From Xanthobacter autotrophicus (GTDB lineage Bacteria; Pseudomonadota; Alphaproteobacteria; Rhizobiales; Xanthobacteraceae): DNA of 64,000 nucleotides. Shown one piece after another: positions 8,563 to 17,091 of this stretch. Both the position numbers and the translations under genes were made by a program. The notes beneath the pieces are model-generated. The model ran no database searches. It worked only from the letters and a program-made list of their open reading frames with translations, and was not told where the DNA came from. Each line of letters begins with the position of its first letter. Positions within the stretch are counted from its first letter, which is position 1. The stretch is from assembly GCF_043194295.1 (NCBI RefSeq), contig NZ_JBAFVK010000003.1. One strand, written 5' to 3'.

Positions 8563-9258
8563 ATGTCCAGAATTGTCGACCTCAGCCTGCTCATCGAAGA
8601 CAACATGCCCGCTCACAAGCTGTTTCAGCGGCCAGTGATCACCACTCACCTCAGCCACGAAAGCTCCAAGGCGTTCGGTCTCGGCGTGCCCGGCGACGCC
8701 ATGACCTTCCAGACCAATTTCATCGCCATGCTGGACCATGTGGGCACCCATGTGGACGCCTACCGTCATGTGAAGCCCGACGGCGCCTCCATCGACGAGA
8801 TGCCCCTCGACATGTTCATGGGCAAGGCGGTGTGCTTCGACCTGCGCCACATCCCCGACCTCGGCGACATAACCGACGAGGATCTGGAGAAGGCCGAGGA
8901 AGCCGCCGGCGTGAAGGTGGACGGCCACATCGTGCTGCTGTGCACCGGCTTCCACGCCCGCAACTATCCGAGCCTCGACAGCGTGTGGAAGAACCCGCTG
9001 CTGACGGTGGAAGCCACCAAGTGGCTCTACGCGCGCGGCTCCATGATGCAGGGAGTAGAAGGTCCCTCCACCGACAAGCCCACCGACAACATCTTCGCCC
9101 AGCACCGCCTGTGCCGCGAGCTGGGCATGAGCCATTGGGAGTGGCTGGTGAATCTGGAGGAACTGGTGGGCAAGGGCGAATTCCAGTTCTTCGGCGTGCC
9201 GCTGAAGTTCAAGGGCGGCTCCGGATCGCCGGTGCGCGCCTTCGCCGTCCTCAATTGA
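8563..9258 (+). CDS. Cyclase-family metal-dependent hydrolase
   Basis: This 231-residue protein belongs to the cyclase/kynurenine formamidase-like family, which includes isatin hydrolase and hydrolyses cyclic or N-formyl amides using a divalent metal. The family motif HxGTHxDxxxH is present as His59-Gly61-Thr62-His63-Asp65-His69. An AAGGAG ribosome-binding site precedes the ATG at 8563. It follows the importer genes by 41 bp and precedes an amidase, consistent with ring opening of an imported cyclic amide followed by side-chain hydrolysis (inference). Confidence 0.88.
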   Translation: MSRIVDLSLLIEDNMPAHKLFQRPVITTHLSHESSKAFGLGVPGDAMTFQTNFIAMLDHVGTHVDAYRHVKPDGASIDEMPLDMFMGKAVCFDLRHIPDLGDITDEDLEKAEEAAGVKVDGHIVLLCTGFHARNYPSLDSVWKNPLLTVEATKWLYARGSMMQGVEGPSTDKPTDNIFAQHRLCRELGMSHWEWLVNLEELVGKGEFQFFGVPLKFKGGSGSPVRAFAVLN

Positions 9259-9266
9259 GCTTGCGA

Positions 9267-9332
9267 ATACGTCTCTTCTGCCCTGACTGAGACGTATGGG
9301 CCTGCTGGATGGTTACTGCCAGCCATCCAGCA
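9267..9332 (+). other. Two tandem intercistronic hairpins
   Basis: Two perfect inverted repeats stand back to back: a 9-bp stem (ATACGTCTC at 9267-9275 with 9289-9297) and a 10-bp stem (TGCTGGATGG at 9303-9312 with 9323-9332). Neither is followed by a T-run. They may be an mRNA processing or stability element, or a weak terminator between the cyclase and amidase genes. They lack the ACGR loops of tandem guanidine-II hairpins. Confidence 0.6.
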
Positions 9333-9384
9333 GCACTCACCTCGTGGTCCAACTCCAAGATCAAACACACGCCGGAGCAGCCTT

Positions 9385-10791
9385 ATGTCCGCCGAGTTCG
9401 ACACCCTGAGCGCCCTCGCCCTGCGCGGGATGGTGGCCCGGCGCGAAGTCTCGCCGGTGGAGCTGACGCGCCGCGCCCTGGACCGCGCCATCGCCACCCA
9501 GCCGACCCTCAACGCCTTCTTCGTCATCCTGGAGGAGGAGGCCATGGCCGCCGCCCGCGTCGCCGAGGATGCGGTGATGACGGGCGCGCCGCTCGGCCTC
9601 ATCCACGGCCTGCCGTTCTCCGCCAAGGACCTGATGGCGGTGAAGGGGGCACCCTATGCCTCCGGCTCCCGCGCCATGGCCCATAACATCGCTGAGGTGG
9701 ATGCCCCCGCCGTGGAGCGGGCGAAGGCGCAGGGCGGCATCCTCATCGGCAAGACCACCACCAGCGAGTTCGGCTGCAAGCCCATCGGCGACAGCCCGCT
9801 CACCGGCATCACCCGCAACCCGTGGAACCTCGCCATGACGCCGGGCGGGTCGAGCGCGGGGGCGGCGGCCTCGGTGGCGGCGGGCATCACTCCGTTCGCG
9901 CTGGGCACCGATGGCGGCGGCTCCATCCGCATCCCCTGCGCCTTCAGCGGGTTGTCGGGCCTGAAGGGCCAGTTCGGCCGGGTGCCGGTGTGGCCCACCT
10001 CGGCGACGCCGACGCTCGCCCATGTGGGGCCCATCGCCCGCTCCATGGCGGATGCGGCGCTGCTGTTTTCCGCTGTGGCCGGGCACGACCGGCGCGATCC
10101 CTTCACTGTGGCCGGCCCGGTGCCGGACGTGATGGGCGCGGCGCAGGCCTCGGTGGCCGGTATGCGCGTCGCCTACAGTCCCACCTTCGGCTATGCCCGC
10201 CCCGCGCCCGAGGTGATCGCAGCCACTGACCGCGCCGCCCGCACCTTCGAGGCTCTGGGCTGCCATGTGGAGGAGGTGGACGAGGTATTCGACACCGACC
10301 CCGCCGACCTGTGGACGGCGGAATTCTACGCCGGCGTCGGCACCCGCCTGCGCGACGTGCTGGAAAACCGGCGTGAGCTGCTCGACCCGGCGGTGGCGGA
10401 CATCCTGATGCCGGCGCTCGGCCAGGAGATGAAGAGCTATTATGCCAGCGTCTTCGCCCGTTATGCCCTGCGCGAGAAGATGCGCCTGTTCTTCGAGCGC
10501 TATGATCTCCTCATCTCCCCGGTGCTGCCGGTGAGCGCGCTGGAAGCCGGGCGGAACCTGCCGGCGGGGCTGGAGGACCGCAACCTCGTGTCCTGGGTGT
10601 TCTACACCTATCCCTTCAACCTCACCGGCCAGCCCGCCGGGGCAGTGTGCGCCGGCCTGTCGCCGCAGGGCATGCCCATCGGCCTCCAGATCGTCGGCCG
10701 CTCTTATTGCGAGGACGACGTGGTGCGCGCGGCGGCGGCATTCGAGCGCGCCCAGCCCCCCGGCTACAACCGCCCGCCGGCAGGCGCCTGA
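9385..10791 (+). CDS. Amidase (amidase-signature family)
   Basis: This 468-residue amidase has the full catalytic triad: Lys81 (FSAKD), Ser156 (PGGSSAG) and Ser180 (GTDGGGSIR). It is of normal length for the family. It lies downstream of the cyclase-type hydrolase on the same strand and is the second amidase of the locus. The two are clearly different proteins, so they are probably specialised for successive intermediates rather than redundant copies. The substrate is unknown. Confidence 0.9.
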   Translation: MSAEFDTLSALALRGMVARREVSPVELTRRALDRAIATQPTLNAFFVILEEEAMAAARVAEDAVMTGAPLGLIHGLPFSAKDLMAVKGAPYASGSRAMAHNIAEVDAPAVERAKAQGGILIGKTTTSEFGCKPIGDSPLTGITRNPWNLAMTPGGSSAGAAASVAAGITPFALGTDGGGSIRIPCAFSGLSGLKGQFGRVPVWPTSATPTLAHVGPIARSMADAALLFSAVAGHDRRDPFTVAGPVPDVMGAAQASVAGMRVAYSPTFGYARPAPEVIAATDRAARTFEALGCHVEEVDEVFDTDPADLWTAEFYAGVGTRLRDVLENRRELLDPAVADILMPALGQEMKSYYASVFARYALREKMRLFFERYDLLISPVLPVSALEAGRNLPAGLEDRNLVSWVFYTYPFNLTGQPAGAVCAGLSPQGMPIGLQIVGRSYCEDDVVRAAAAFERAQPPGYNRPPAGA

Positions 10792-10856
10792 GGCGGCCCA
10801 TCCCGCCAGGGCTCGCCGCCACAAAGAACGCGAACAGCAAGAAAGCCGCCCGTCGC

Positions 10857-11090
10857 TCAGCTCGCCAGCCGCACCGGGATCCGCATCGCCGAGGCGAAGG
10901 TCTCGAAAGCCAACCGGGCGCGACGCTCCAACTCGGGCGCGTCGGCCGCTTCTATCACCTCGATCAGCATCCCGGCATGCTCGGCAATGGGCAGGGCACG
11001 GAGGAAGTCCACCGCCTCGCCCATGGAACGCAGGACGACGGGGGTGCTGACGGAACGGACATGCATCGGGCGGGTGTTGGGATTCGGCAC
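10857..11090 (-). CDS. DUF982 domain protein
   Basis: This small protein of 77 residues resembles DUF982, a family common in Rhizobiales and of unknown function. A conserved short beta-strand segment (TPVVLRSMGEAVDFL) is followed by a helical C-terminal half (ERRARLAFETFASAMRIPV). The GTG at 11090 was chosen because AAGGAG sits 8 bases upstream; longer upstream frames have low-complexity, shadow-like sequence. It is monocistronic and convergent with the amidase. No function is proposed. Confidence 0.65.
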   Translation of the reverse strand: MPNPNTRPMHVRSVSTPVVLRSMGEAVDFLRALPIAEHAGMLIEVIEAADAPELERRARLAFETFASAMRIPVRLAS

Positions 11091-11418
11091 GGTCGGGGCT
11101 CCTTGCTGATCGCTGGGCACCCATATGCGTGGACCCGCCGCCTGAAGGCTTCCCCAAAAGAGGGGAGCGATTTCCGGTGCGCGCGGCGCCTTGCGGCGGC
11201 GCCGAGAAAAACCACCACCCCCTGCTGTCAGCCCCCCGCTGGCCGACGAACCCATCCGGTGGGAGCGTCCAGTTGCGAGGCGCGAAGGGCAAATCGCGAC
11301 CCGGGCTCCAGGCTCCGGATTCCGCGCGCCATCAAGCCCCGAACAATCAGGGGGCCGAATTTTTCCGGCCGCGGAATGCTTCCAGGAAACGCCGGCGCGG
11401 CGGACGCTTCAGGGGCGT
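11091..11418. other. Intergenic region without recognisable gene
   Basis: This 328-bp stretch between two leftward genes contains the DUF982 leader and a GC-rich segment. I found no convincing protein, RNA or mobile-element remnant in it. A short inverted repeat (GGCCG/CGGCC around an A/T-rich loop) lies near 11360-11380. Confidence 0.5.
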
Positions 11419-12276
11419 TCAAGGGGTGTTCAGGTCGCGACACACAGCAATGATGTGATCCATCACGGCACGCACCCGCGCCGCGCGCCGCAGGTCCGGG
11501 TGCACCAGCAGCCACAGGTCGCGCTTGGCACCCGCCCCCTCGGCCACGCACACCAGATCTTCCGCCGTGCGGCCCAGCGCGTGGGGCACCGCGGCCAGCC
11601 CCATGCCGGCGCGGGCCGCCGAGACGAGGCTGGACAGGTCGTTACTCGTGAAGACGATGGGTCGACCCTTCGCCATGGCCTCGAGCCAGACCTGCTGGGG
11701 CGAATGGGCCAGTTCCTCGTCATATCCGAGGAAGGTGCGGGCGGCTTCCGGCGTCGCCTCGACATAGGCGCGGGCGCCATAAAGACCATAGGCGAGGACG
11801 CCGAGCTTGCGGGCCACCAGGCCTTTCTCCTGCGGCCGCGAGAGGCGCAGCGCGAGGTCGGCTTCGCCCCGCGACAGGCGCGCCGCGGACGACGTGCCGG
11901 AGACGTCCAAAACCAGCCCAGGATGGCGCGCGAGGAGAGGGGCGAGGCGCGGCACCAGCCAGTGGCTCGCCAGCGCCGGCGGCGCGCTGATCCGCACCCG
12001 CCCCTCCACCGCGGAGCCGGCGCCTGACGCGAGGCGCTCGATGCCATGGACCGCCTGCTCCACGGTGCCGGCTCGTTCCAGCAGCCGTTCGCCCTCCTGC
12101 GTGAGGGCGTAACCACGCGGCAGACGGTCGAACAGCTTCAGGGACAGTGCCGCTTCGAGGCCCGAAATGCGGCGGGCGACGGTCGAATGATCCGTGCCGA
12201 GCCGGCGCGCGGATTCCGAAAGGCTGCCGCACCGGGCCAGCTCCACAAAGAACCGCAGGTCGTCCCAATCAAGCAT
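11419..12276 (-). CDS. LysR-family transcriptional regulator
   Basis: This 285-residue LysR regulator has an N-terminal helix-turn-helix (DLRFFVELARCGSLSESAR, then DHSTVARRI) and a standard effector domain. It is divergent from the quinone oxidoreductase gene, and the 99-bp gap carries a nested inverted repeat, so it probably controls that gene and itself. Sequence style resembles the group of LysR proteins often found next to oxidoreductases. Confidence 0.9.
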   Translation of the reverse strand: MLDWDDLRFFVELARCGSLSESARRLGTDHSTVARRISGLEAALSLKLFDRLPRGYALTQEGERLLERAGTVEQAVHGIERLASGAGSAVEGRVRISAPPALASHWLVPRLAPLLARHPGLVLDVSGTSSAARLSRGEADLALRLSRPQEKGLVARKLGVLAYGLYGARAYVEATPEAARTFLGYDEELAHSPQQVWLEAMAKGRPIVFTSNDLSSLVSAARAGMGLAAVPHALGRTAEDLVCVAEGAGAKRDLWLLVHPDLRRAARVRAVMDHIIAVCRDLNTP

Positions 12277-12283
12277 CGCTCAT

Positions 12284-12335
12284 TCTGCGCAAAACTCCCC
12301 ATATAGTGCGTATTTATATGGAATTCCTGCGCAGA
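12284..12335. promoter_or_regulatory. Nested inverted repeat, candidate LysR operator
   Basis: Two almost concentric perfect inverted repeats occupy the divergent promoter: outer arms TCTGCGCA (12284-12291) and TGCGCAGA (12328-12335), inner arms CCATATA (12299-12305) and TATATGG (12315-12321). The location, 7 bp from the LysR start and 40 bp before the oxidoreductase start, fits an operator. Confidence 0.6.
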
Positions 12336-12375
12336 GAAAGCCGACCTAGGCTCATGGCGATCACAGGAGGCGCCC

Positions 12376-13380
12376 ATGACATTCGTGACCACGACAGTCG
12401 CGACCACCACTTTCGCCATCGAGTTGACGGCGCCGGGCGGGATCGACCGCTTCCGGGCGGCGACACGGGTACTTCCCGCACCGAATGCCGGGGAAGTTCG
12501 CCTGCGCCACACCGCCATCGGCGTCAATTTCGTCGATATCTACCAGCGCACCGGCCTCTATCCCGTGGGGGCCACGCCGGCGGTGCTCGGCGTGGAGGGC
12601 GCCGGCGTCGTCGAGGCGGTCGGCCCCGGCGTGACGCAGCTGGCGGTCGGCGACCGCGTCGCCTATGCCGGCCTGCCCGTGGGCGGCTATGCGCAGTCGC
12701 GCAACATTCCCGCCACACGCCTCGTGCCCATCCCCTACGGGATCGACGACCGCACGGCCGCCGCGGCCATGCTGCGGGGGGTGACCGCCCATATGCTCCT
12801 GCGCCAGGTCTGTCCGACCGGCCCGGGCACGACCCTGCTGGTGCACGCGGCAGCCGGCGGCCTCGGCCTGCTGCTGACCGCATGGGGCAAGCGGTTGGGC
12901 GCGCGGGTGATCGGCACGGTGGGCTCTCCCGCCAAGGCGGATCTCGCCCTCGCGCAGGGAGCCGATCATGTGATCCTCCACAAGGAGCAGGATTTCGTCG
13001 CCGAGGTCCGCCGCCTCACCGACGGGGCGGGCGTGGACGTTGCCATCGATGGTATCGGCGGACAGACCCTGCTGCGCACGCTCGATGCGGTCCGTGCCTT
13101 CGGGGCGGTGGCCAGCATCGGCCAGGCATCTGGGGCGCTGCCCGACATTCCCCTTTCCGAACTGGGGCCGAGACGCTCCCTGTCCCTGAGCCGGCCGAGC
13201 GTGTTCGCCTATGCCAATTCCATCGGAGCCTATCGCCAGGCAGCCGAGGAGCTGTTTGCCGAACTCGGACGCGGTCTGCCGGTCACCATCGGTGCCGAAC
13301 TGCCCCTCGCCCGCGTGGCCGATGCCCATCTCATGCTGGAGCGCGGCGAGACCATGGGCTCGCTGCTGCTCGTGCCCTGA
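12376..13380 (+). CDS. Zinc-less quinone oxidoreductase (QOR-like, MDR superfamily)
   Basis: This 334-residue medium-chain dehydrogenase/reductase is of the NADPH:quinone oxidoreductase type. It has an N-terminal GroES-like domain (VNFVDIYQRTGLYP) and a Rossmann domain with the nucleotide-binding motif AAAGGLGLLL near residue 157. The catalytic-zinc Cys/His pattern of alcohol dehydrogenases is absent, as expected for QOR. AGGAGG precedes the ATG. It is probably a single-gene unit controlled by the divergent LysR gene, and would reduce quinones or alpha,beta-unsaturated carbonyls. Confidence 0.9.
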   Translation: MTFVTTTVATTTFAIELTAPGGIDRFRAATRVLPAPNAGEVRLRHTAIGVNFVDIYQRTGLYPVGATPAVLGVEGAGVVEAVGPGVTQLAVGDRVAYAGLPVGGYAQSRNIPATRLVPIPYGIDDRTAAAAMLRGVTAHMLLRQVCPTGPGTTLLVHAAAGGLGLLLTAWGKRLGARVIGTVGSPAKADLALAQGADHVILHKEQDFVAEVRRLTDGAGVDVAIDGIGGQTLLRTLDAVRAFGAVASIGQASGALPDIPLSELGPRRSLSLSRPSVFAYANSIGAYRQAAEELFAELGRGLPVTIGAELPLARVADAHLMLERGETMGSLLLVP

Positions 13381-13469
13381 GCCGCCGGGGCCACGGTGCC
13401 GCCGGGCCCTGCGGCCTCGCCGCCGAGACCGCGACCGGGACCGGGACCGGGACAAGCCGGCCTGCCGCT

Positions 13470-14954
13470 TCACCTTGCTTGAAGCAAGGGTTGAGACGCG
13501 GCTTCTCGCGCCATCCATTCCGGCTGGTCGCCACCCAGGCGCGGGGTGGGGCGCGACCAGCGGCAAGGGGTCTCGGACATGCGCAGCACCGGTCCCAACG
13601 TCTTCAGGTCGCCATAGCAGGTGCCATCGACATGCACCGCGAGGGCCTCGAACTCCGCCGGCGCCAGCCGCCCGGCTGCAATGGCGAAGTCGGAGACGAG
13701 GCCCTCCCGTTGCAGCAGCATGGCCGATTGGCACAGCGACACCTGAACCCGGTAGCTGCCGCCCTCGCGGGCGCGGCGGGCAAGCGCCAGCATGGCCCCG
13801 AAAGCGCCGAGGAAGCCGGTGATGAAATCGCACATGAAAACCGGTGTCAGCTCCGGCCGGCCGCGCCCCATGGCCTCGCCCTGGGTGTGGCAGATGCCGG
13901 TGACGGCCTGCGCCACCTGGTCCCAGCCGGCGCGGTCGGCAAACGGACCGCCGGAGCCGAAGCAGTTCACCGAAACATGCACCAGCCCGGGCCGCAGCTT
14001 CATCAGGTCCTCAGCCCCGAAGCCGTGGGCGGCCAAGCGCCCGGGCCGGTAGCCATCGATGAAGACATCGGCGTCACGGACGAGCGCGCGCAATTGCGCT
14101 GCCTCGGCCGGGCTGGTGAAATCGAGGAAGGTGCTGCGCTTGCCGTGGCTGGTGTCGCGTACGAAGGCCGGCACCTGGGGCAGGTGCGGCGCCGTGACCA
14201 TGAGCACATCGGCGCCGTGCTCGGCCAGCGACAGGCCGGCCGTCGGCCCGGCGAGGATGCGGGTCAGATCAAGCACACGCAGGCCCGCCATGGGCGCGTT
14301 CCCCGCCGGCAGGGGCTCCGGCGCGCCGTCCGCGAGCTTGGTGATCTCCACCACGGGCCGGGAGGCGAGATAGGCGCCGTGGGGATGGGCGAGCCATTCC
14401 TCGGGCGTGCGCACCTTGCCGCCGCAGGCGCGCGCCGCCGCAAGCGCGTCCTCCAGGGCGTCCGCGCCCCAGCGGGCGACGCCCGCCTTCATGCCTTCGA
14501 CGGAGCTGTTGCAGTCGAGCACATCCAGCACGCGCTCTTCCAGATGGGGCAGGTTGGTATGGGGCAGCACCCAGCCCCCATCCGCCGTCGCCCACGGCTG
14601 GGTCAGCGAGACCATGTGCTTCACGGCCGACGAGACGGGGATGGGCCGGTATTGCCCGTCGTCGGCGCGTAGCAGGGTCTCCTCCCCGCCGGACAGGGAG
14701 GTGGCGGCGGCCGCGCGGGCGTCGATGCTCAGCTTCTGCCGGCGGCCGGTCCGCAGCCGCCAGAGATCGTTGGCGGCGACGCCGCGCGCGGCGAGCACCG
14801 ATGCGGATACCTCGCCGATGCGGAACGGCGTGCGAAAAAACGGATCGGCCCCGCTGATCGAGACTTCGTCGGCCGGCAGCGGCGCGGCGGCGCGGATGGC
14901 CATCAGCTCGCGGAACGCATTGGAGGCAGTCGGGAAACGCTGGGGAGTGGGCAT
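13470..14954 (-). CDS. Family III CoA transferase (CaiB/BaiF)
   Basis: This 494-residue CoA transferase of the CaiB/BaiF family moves CoA between acids. The canonical family N-terminus (LRVLDLTRILAGP) only appears at about residue 225, and the catalytic Asp is probably Asp376 (CDFITG). The first 220 residues also resemble parts of the family fold (LWRLRTGR, HTNLPH, RTPEEWLAHP), so the protein looks like two family-related halves in one chain, a known long subclass. It lies downstream of the symporter on the same strand and may activate the imported carboxylate. Confidence 0.88.
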   Translation of the reverse strand: MPTPQRFPTASNAFRELMAIRAAAPLPADEVSISGADPFFRTPFRIGEVSASVLAARGVAANDLWRLRTGRRQKLSIDARAAAATSLSGGEETLLRADDGQYRPIPVSSAVKHMVSLTQPWATADGGWVLPHTNLPHLEERVLDVLDCNSSVEGMKAGVARWGADALEDALAAARACGGKVRTPEEWLAHPHGAYLASRPVVEITKLADGAPEPLPAGNAPMAGLRVLDLTRILAGPTAGLSLAEHGADVLMVTAPHLPQVPAFVRDTSHGKRSTFLDFTSPAEAAQLRALVRDADVFIDGYRPGRLAAHGFGAEDLMKLRPGLVHVSVNCFGSGGPFADRAGWDQVAQAVTGICHTQGEAMGRGRPELTPVFMCDFITGFLGAFGAMLALARRAREGGSYRVQVSLCQSAMLLQREGLVSDFAIAAGRLAPAEFEALAVHVDGTCYGDLKTLGPVLRMSETPCRWSRPTPRLGGDQPEWMAREAASQPLLQAR

Positions 14955-15031
14955 GGAAGAGCCTTTCGCGCGATGGGAGCCGGCGGGCGGCGGCCGCGCC
15001 GGATCGCGGCTGGAGAGGGGGTGGAAAGCCT

Positions 15032-15056
15032 GGTCCGGGCCGCGGCGGCCCGGACC
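15032..15056 (-). terminator. GC hairpin between symporter and CoA transferase genes
   Basis: A 10-bp perfect stem (15032-15041 with 15047-15056, 5-base loop) stands just after the symporter stop. There is no T-run, so termination is uncertain; it may instead stabilise the upstream mRNA. Confidence 0.4.
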
Positions 15057-15064
15057 CTCCGGCG

Positions 15065-16573
15065 TCAGGCGGCGCCGGCCAGGTGGTGGGGCGCACCGGC
15101 GCGCCGCCCTGCCCGCGAGACCAGCCAGCAGGTGAAGAAGGCCAGCGGCATGGAAATGAGGGTCGGCGGATCGAGGCTGACCACAGGTGTTGCGAAGCCG
15201 AACACCTTGACCCACATGGACGGGCCGAGCACTGTGAGGCCCAGCGCCGCCACCAGCCCGATACTGCCGCCGGCGATGGCGCCCCGGGTGGTGAGCCCCC
15301 GCCAGTAGATGGAGAGCACCAGCACGGGGAACGTGGAGGAGCAGGCGATGGCGAAGGCGAGGCTGATCATGTAGGCCACGTTCTGCCCCTGGAAGGCGAC
15401 GCCGAGCGCGATGGCGACGAGCCCCAGAACCACCGTGGCGATGCGCGAGATCTTCAGTTCCCGCGCCTCGTCGGGCCGCCCCTTCAGCACCACGCGGGCA
15501 TAGAGGTCGTGGCTCACGGCCGAGGCTCCGGCGAGCGTGAGGCCCGCCACCACGGCCAGGATGGTGGCGAAGGCGACCGCCGAGACGAGCCCCAGCATCA
15601 CATCGCCGCCCAGCAGTCGCGCAAGGTGGATGGCCACCATGTTGACGCCGCCGATCACCTTGCCGTCCGCGCCGATGGCGGAGGCATCGCCGGAGAGGAT
15701 GACAATGGCGCCGAAGCCGAAGATGGCGGTGGCGGCATAAAAGGTGCTGATGAGACCGGTGCCCCACACCACCGAATTCCGGGCGGCACGGGCGTCCGGC
15801 ACGGTGAAGAAGCGCATCAGGATGTGGGGCAGGCCCGCCGTGCCGAACATGAGGGCCAGCGCCAGCGACAGGCTGGAGAAGGGCGAGCGCGCCGCAGCCG
15901 CGGGAGCCAGCACGCCCTGCCCCTTCGCATGGACCGCCGCCGCGCCCCGCAGCAGGGCCGACAGATCGAACCCGAACCGCGCCAGCACCAGCACCGCGAT
16001 CACGGCCCCGCCCGCGAGCATCAGGCAGGCCTTGACGATCTGCACCCAGGTGGTGGCCATCATGCCGCCGAACATCACGTAGCAGATCATCAGCGTGCCC
16101 ACGATGGCGACCGCTGCCTTGAAGTTGATGCCGAACAACAGCTCGATCAATGCCCCCGCGCCGACGAGCTGCGCGATGAGGTAGAAGCCGATCACCACCA
16201 GCGAGGCGAGCGCTCCGAAGATGCGCATGGGCGTCTCCTCAAGGCGCAGGCTCACCACGTCGGAGAAGGTGAACTTGCCGAGCTGGCGCAGCCGCTCCGC
16301 CAGCAGGAACACCACGATGGGCATGCCGGTGGAATAGCCGATGGCGTAGATGTAGCCGTCGAACCCGCTGGTGAAGATCAGGCCGGTCAGGCCCAGGAAG
16401 GCCCCCGCCGAGAGCGCGTCGCCGGCGAGCGCGAGGCCATTCTGCAAGCTGGTGACGTTGCCGCCGGCTGCATAGAAATCATTGGTGCCCTTGGTGTTGC
16501 GCGCCGCCCACCAGGTGATTGCGAGGGACAGCACCACGATGGCGAGGAAGCAGGAGGTGGCGATCGTATTCAT
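15065..16573 (-). CDS. Sodium:solute symporter (ActP-like)
   Basis: This 502-residue membrane protein of the SSS family has about 13 hydrophobic segments and the ActP-like N-terminal pattern (TNDFYAAGG; GLALAGDALSAGAFLG). It resembles acetate/short carboxylate symporters. Its ATG overlaps the stop of the DUF485 gene by 4 bp, the standard DUF485-ActP pair. Neighbouring CoA transferase and LysR genes suggest uptake and activation of a small carboxylate, not necessarily acetate. Confidence 0.9.
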   Translation of the reverse strand: MNTIATSCFLAIVVLSLAITWWAARNTKGTNDFYAAGGNVTSLQNGLALAGDALSAGAFLGLTGLIFTSGFDGYIYAIGYSTGMPIVVFLLAERLRQLGKFTFSDVVSLRLEETPMRIFGALASLVVIGFYLIAQLVGAGALIELLFGINFKAAVAIVGTLMICYVMFGGMMATTWVQIVKACLMLAGGAVIAVLVLARFGFDLSALLRGAAAVHAKGQGVLAPAAAARSPFSSLSLALALMFGTAGLPHILMRFFTVPDARAARNSVVWGTGLISTFYAATAIFGFGAIVILSGDASAIGADGKVIGGVNMVAIHLARLLGGDVMLGLVSAVAFATILAVVAGLTLAGASAVSHDLYARVVLKGRPDEARELKISRIATVVLGLVAIALGVAFQGQNVAYMISLAFAIACSSTFPVLVLSIYWRGLTTRGAIAGGSIGLVAALGLTVLGPSMWVKVFGFATPVVSLDPPTLISMPLAFFTCWLVSRAGRRAGAPHHLAGAA

Positions 16574-16869
16574 TCCGCCGCCCCTTCCGCCGCGAGGATG
16601 GCGCTGTCCGCGTCGGCCTGCATTTCGCGCCGGTTTCCGATCACCGCATAAGCCACGGTGAGCGCGAACCCGAGCAGGATGACGCCCAGTCCCAGGGCGA
16701 AGGCCATGGTGAGCGTGCCGCCCGCATGGATCGGAGTGGCGAGGACGCCGGGCGCGAACGCCATGAGCGCCGTGAAGCCGAGATAGGCCGACGCCAGGAT
16801 GGCGGTGGCGAGGAATCCGGGCCCGGCGCCCGTGGCTTCGGCCGGAAGCTGTTTAGATCCGAGAGACAT
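16570..16869 (-). CDS. DUF485 membrane protein, symporter partner
   Basis: This 99-residue protein has two hydrophobic segments and matches DUF485 (YjcH-like), small inner-membrane proteins nearly always encoded just before ActP-type symporters. The start at 16869 is preceded by a GAGGGGAA purine stretch; an upstream extension would run into promoter sequence. It overlaps the symporter gene by 4 bp. Its molecular role is not known. Confidence 0.85.
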   Translation of the reverse strand: MSLGSKQLPAEATGAGPGFLATAILASAYLGFTALMAFAPGVLATPIHAGGTLTMAFALGLGVILLGFALTVAYAVIGNRREMQADADSAILAAEGAAE

Positions 16870-16992
16870 GGTCTTGTTCCCCTCAACGGTGGCGCGCGGC
16901 GGCAATCGCCCTCCCACCGGATCGCCGGCGCGCCGTCTGGATCGGGCCCACGGTTGGGAGACACTCCGCCCGCCTGTTGCCCAAAAAATATT

Positions 16993-17006
16993 CAGGATTG
17001 ATCCTG
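16993..17006. promoter_or_regulatory. Palindrome in divergent promoter (candidate operator)
   Basis: CAGGAT-TG-ATCCTG is a perfect 6-bp-arm palindrome midway between the divergent DUF485/symporter operon and the LysR gene. It is a plausible binding site for that LysR protein. Confidence 0.35.
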
Positions 17007-17031
17007 CTTACTTTCGAGGCTAACAACCGTT

Positions 17032-17060
17032 TTGACATTCTTGAAATGGTTTGATCTGAT
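17032..17060 (+). promoter_or_regulatory. Candidate sigma-70 promoter of LysR gene
   Basis: TTGACA (17032-17037), a 17-base spacer and TCTGAT (17055-17060) form a good -35 and a moderate -10 element, 31 bp before the LysR start codon. Confidence 0.4.
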
Positions 17061-17091
17061 GTTAGTCATATGAAAATGAGATGGTCCGGCC

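Noticed and set aside
9267..9332. Guanidine-II (mini-ykkC) riboswitch
   Set aside because: Two tandem hairpins are present, but neither loop contains ACGR.
15083..16651. 522-codon rightward open frame opposite the symporter
   Set aside because: Composition dominated by His, Gly, Glu and Arg with no domain; it mirrors the codon bias of the real symporter.
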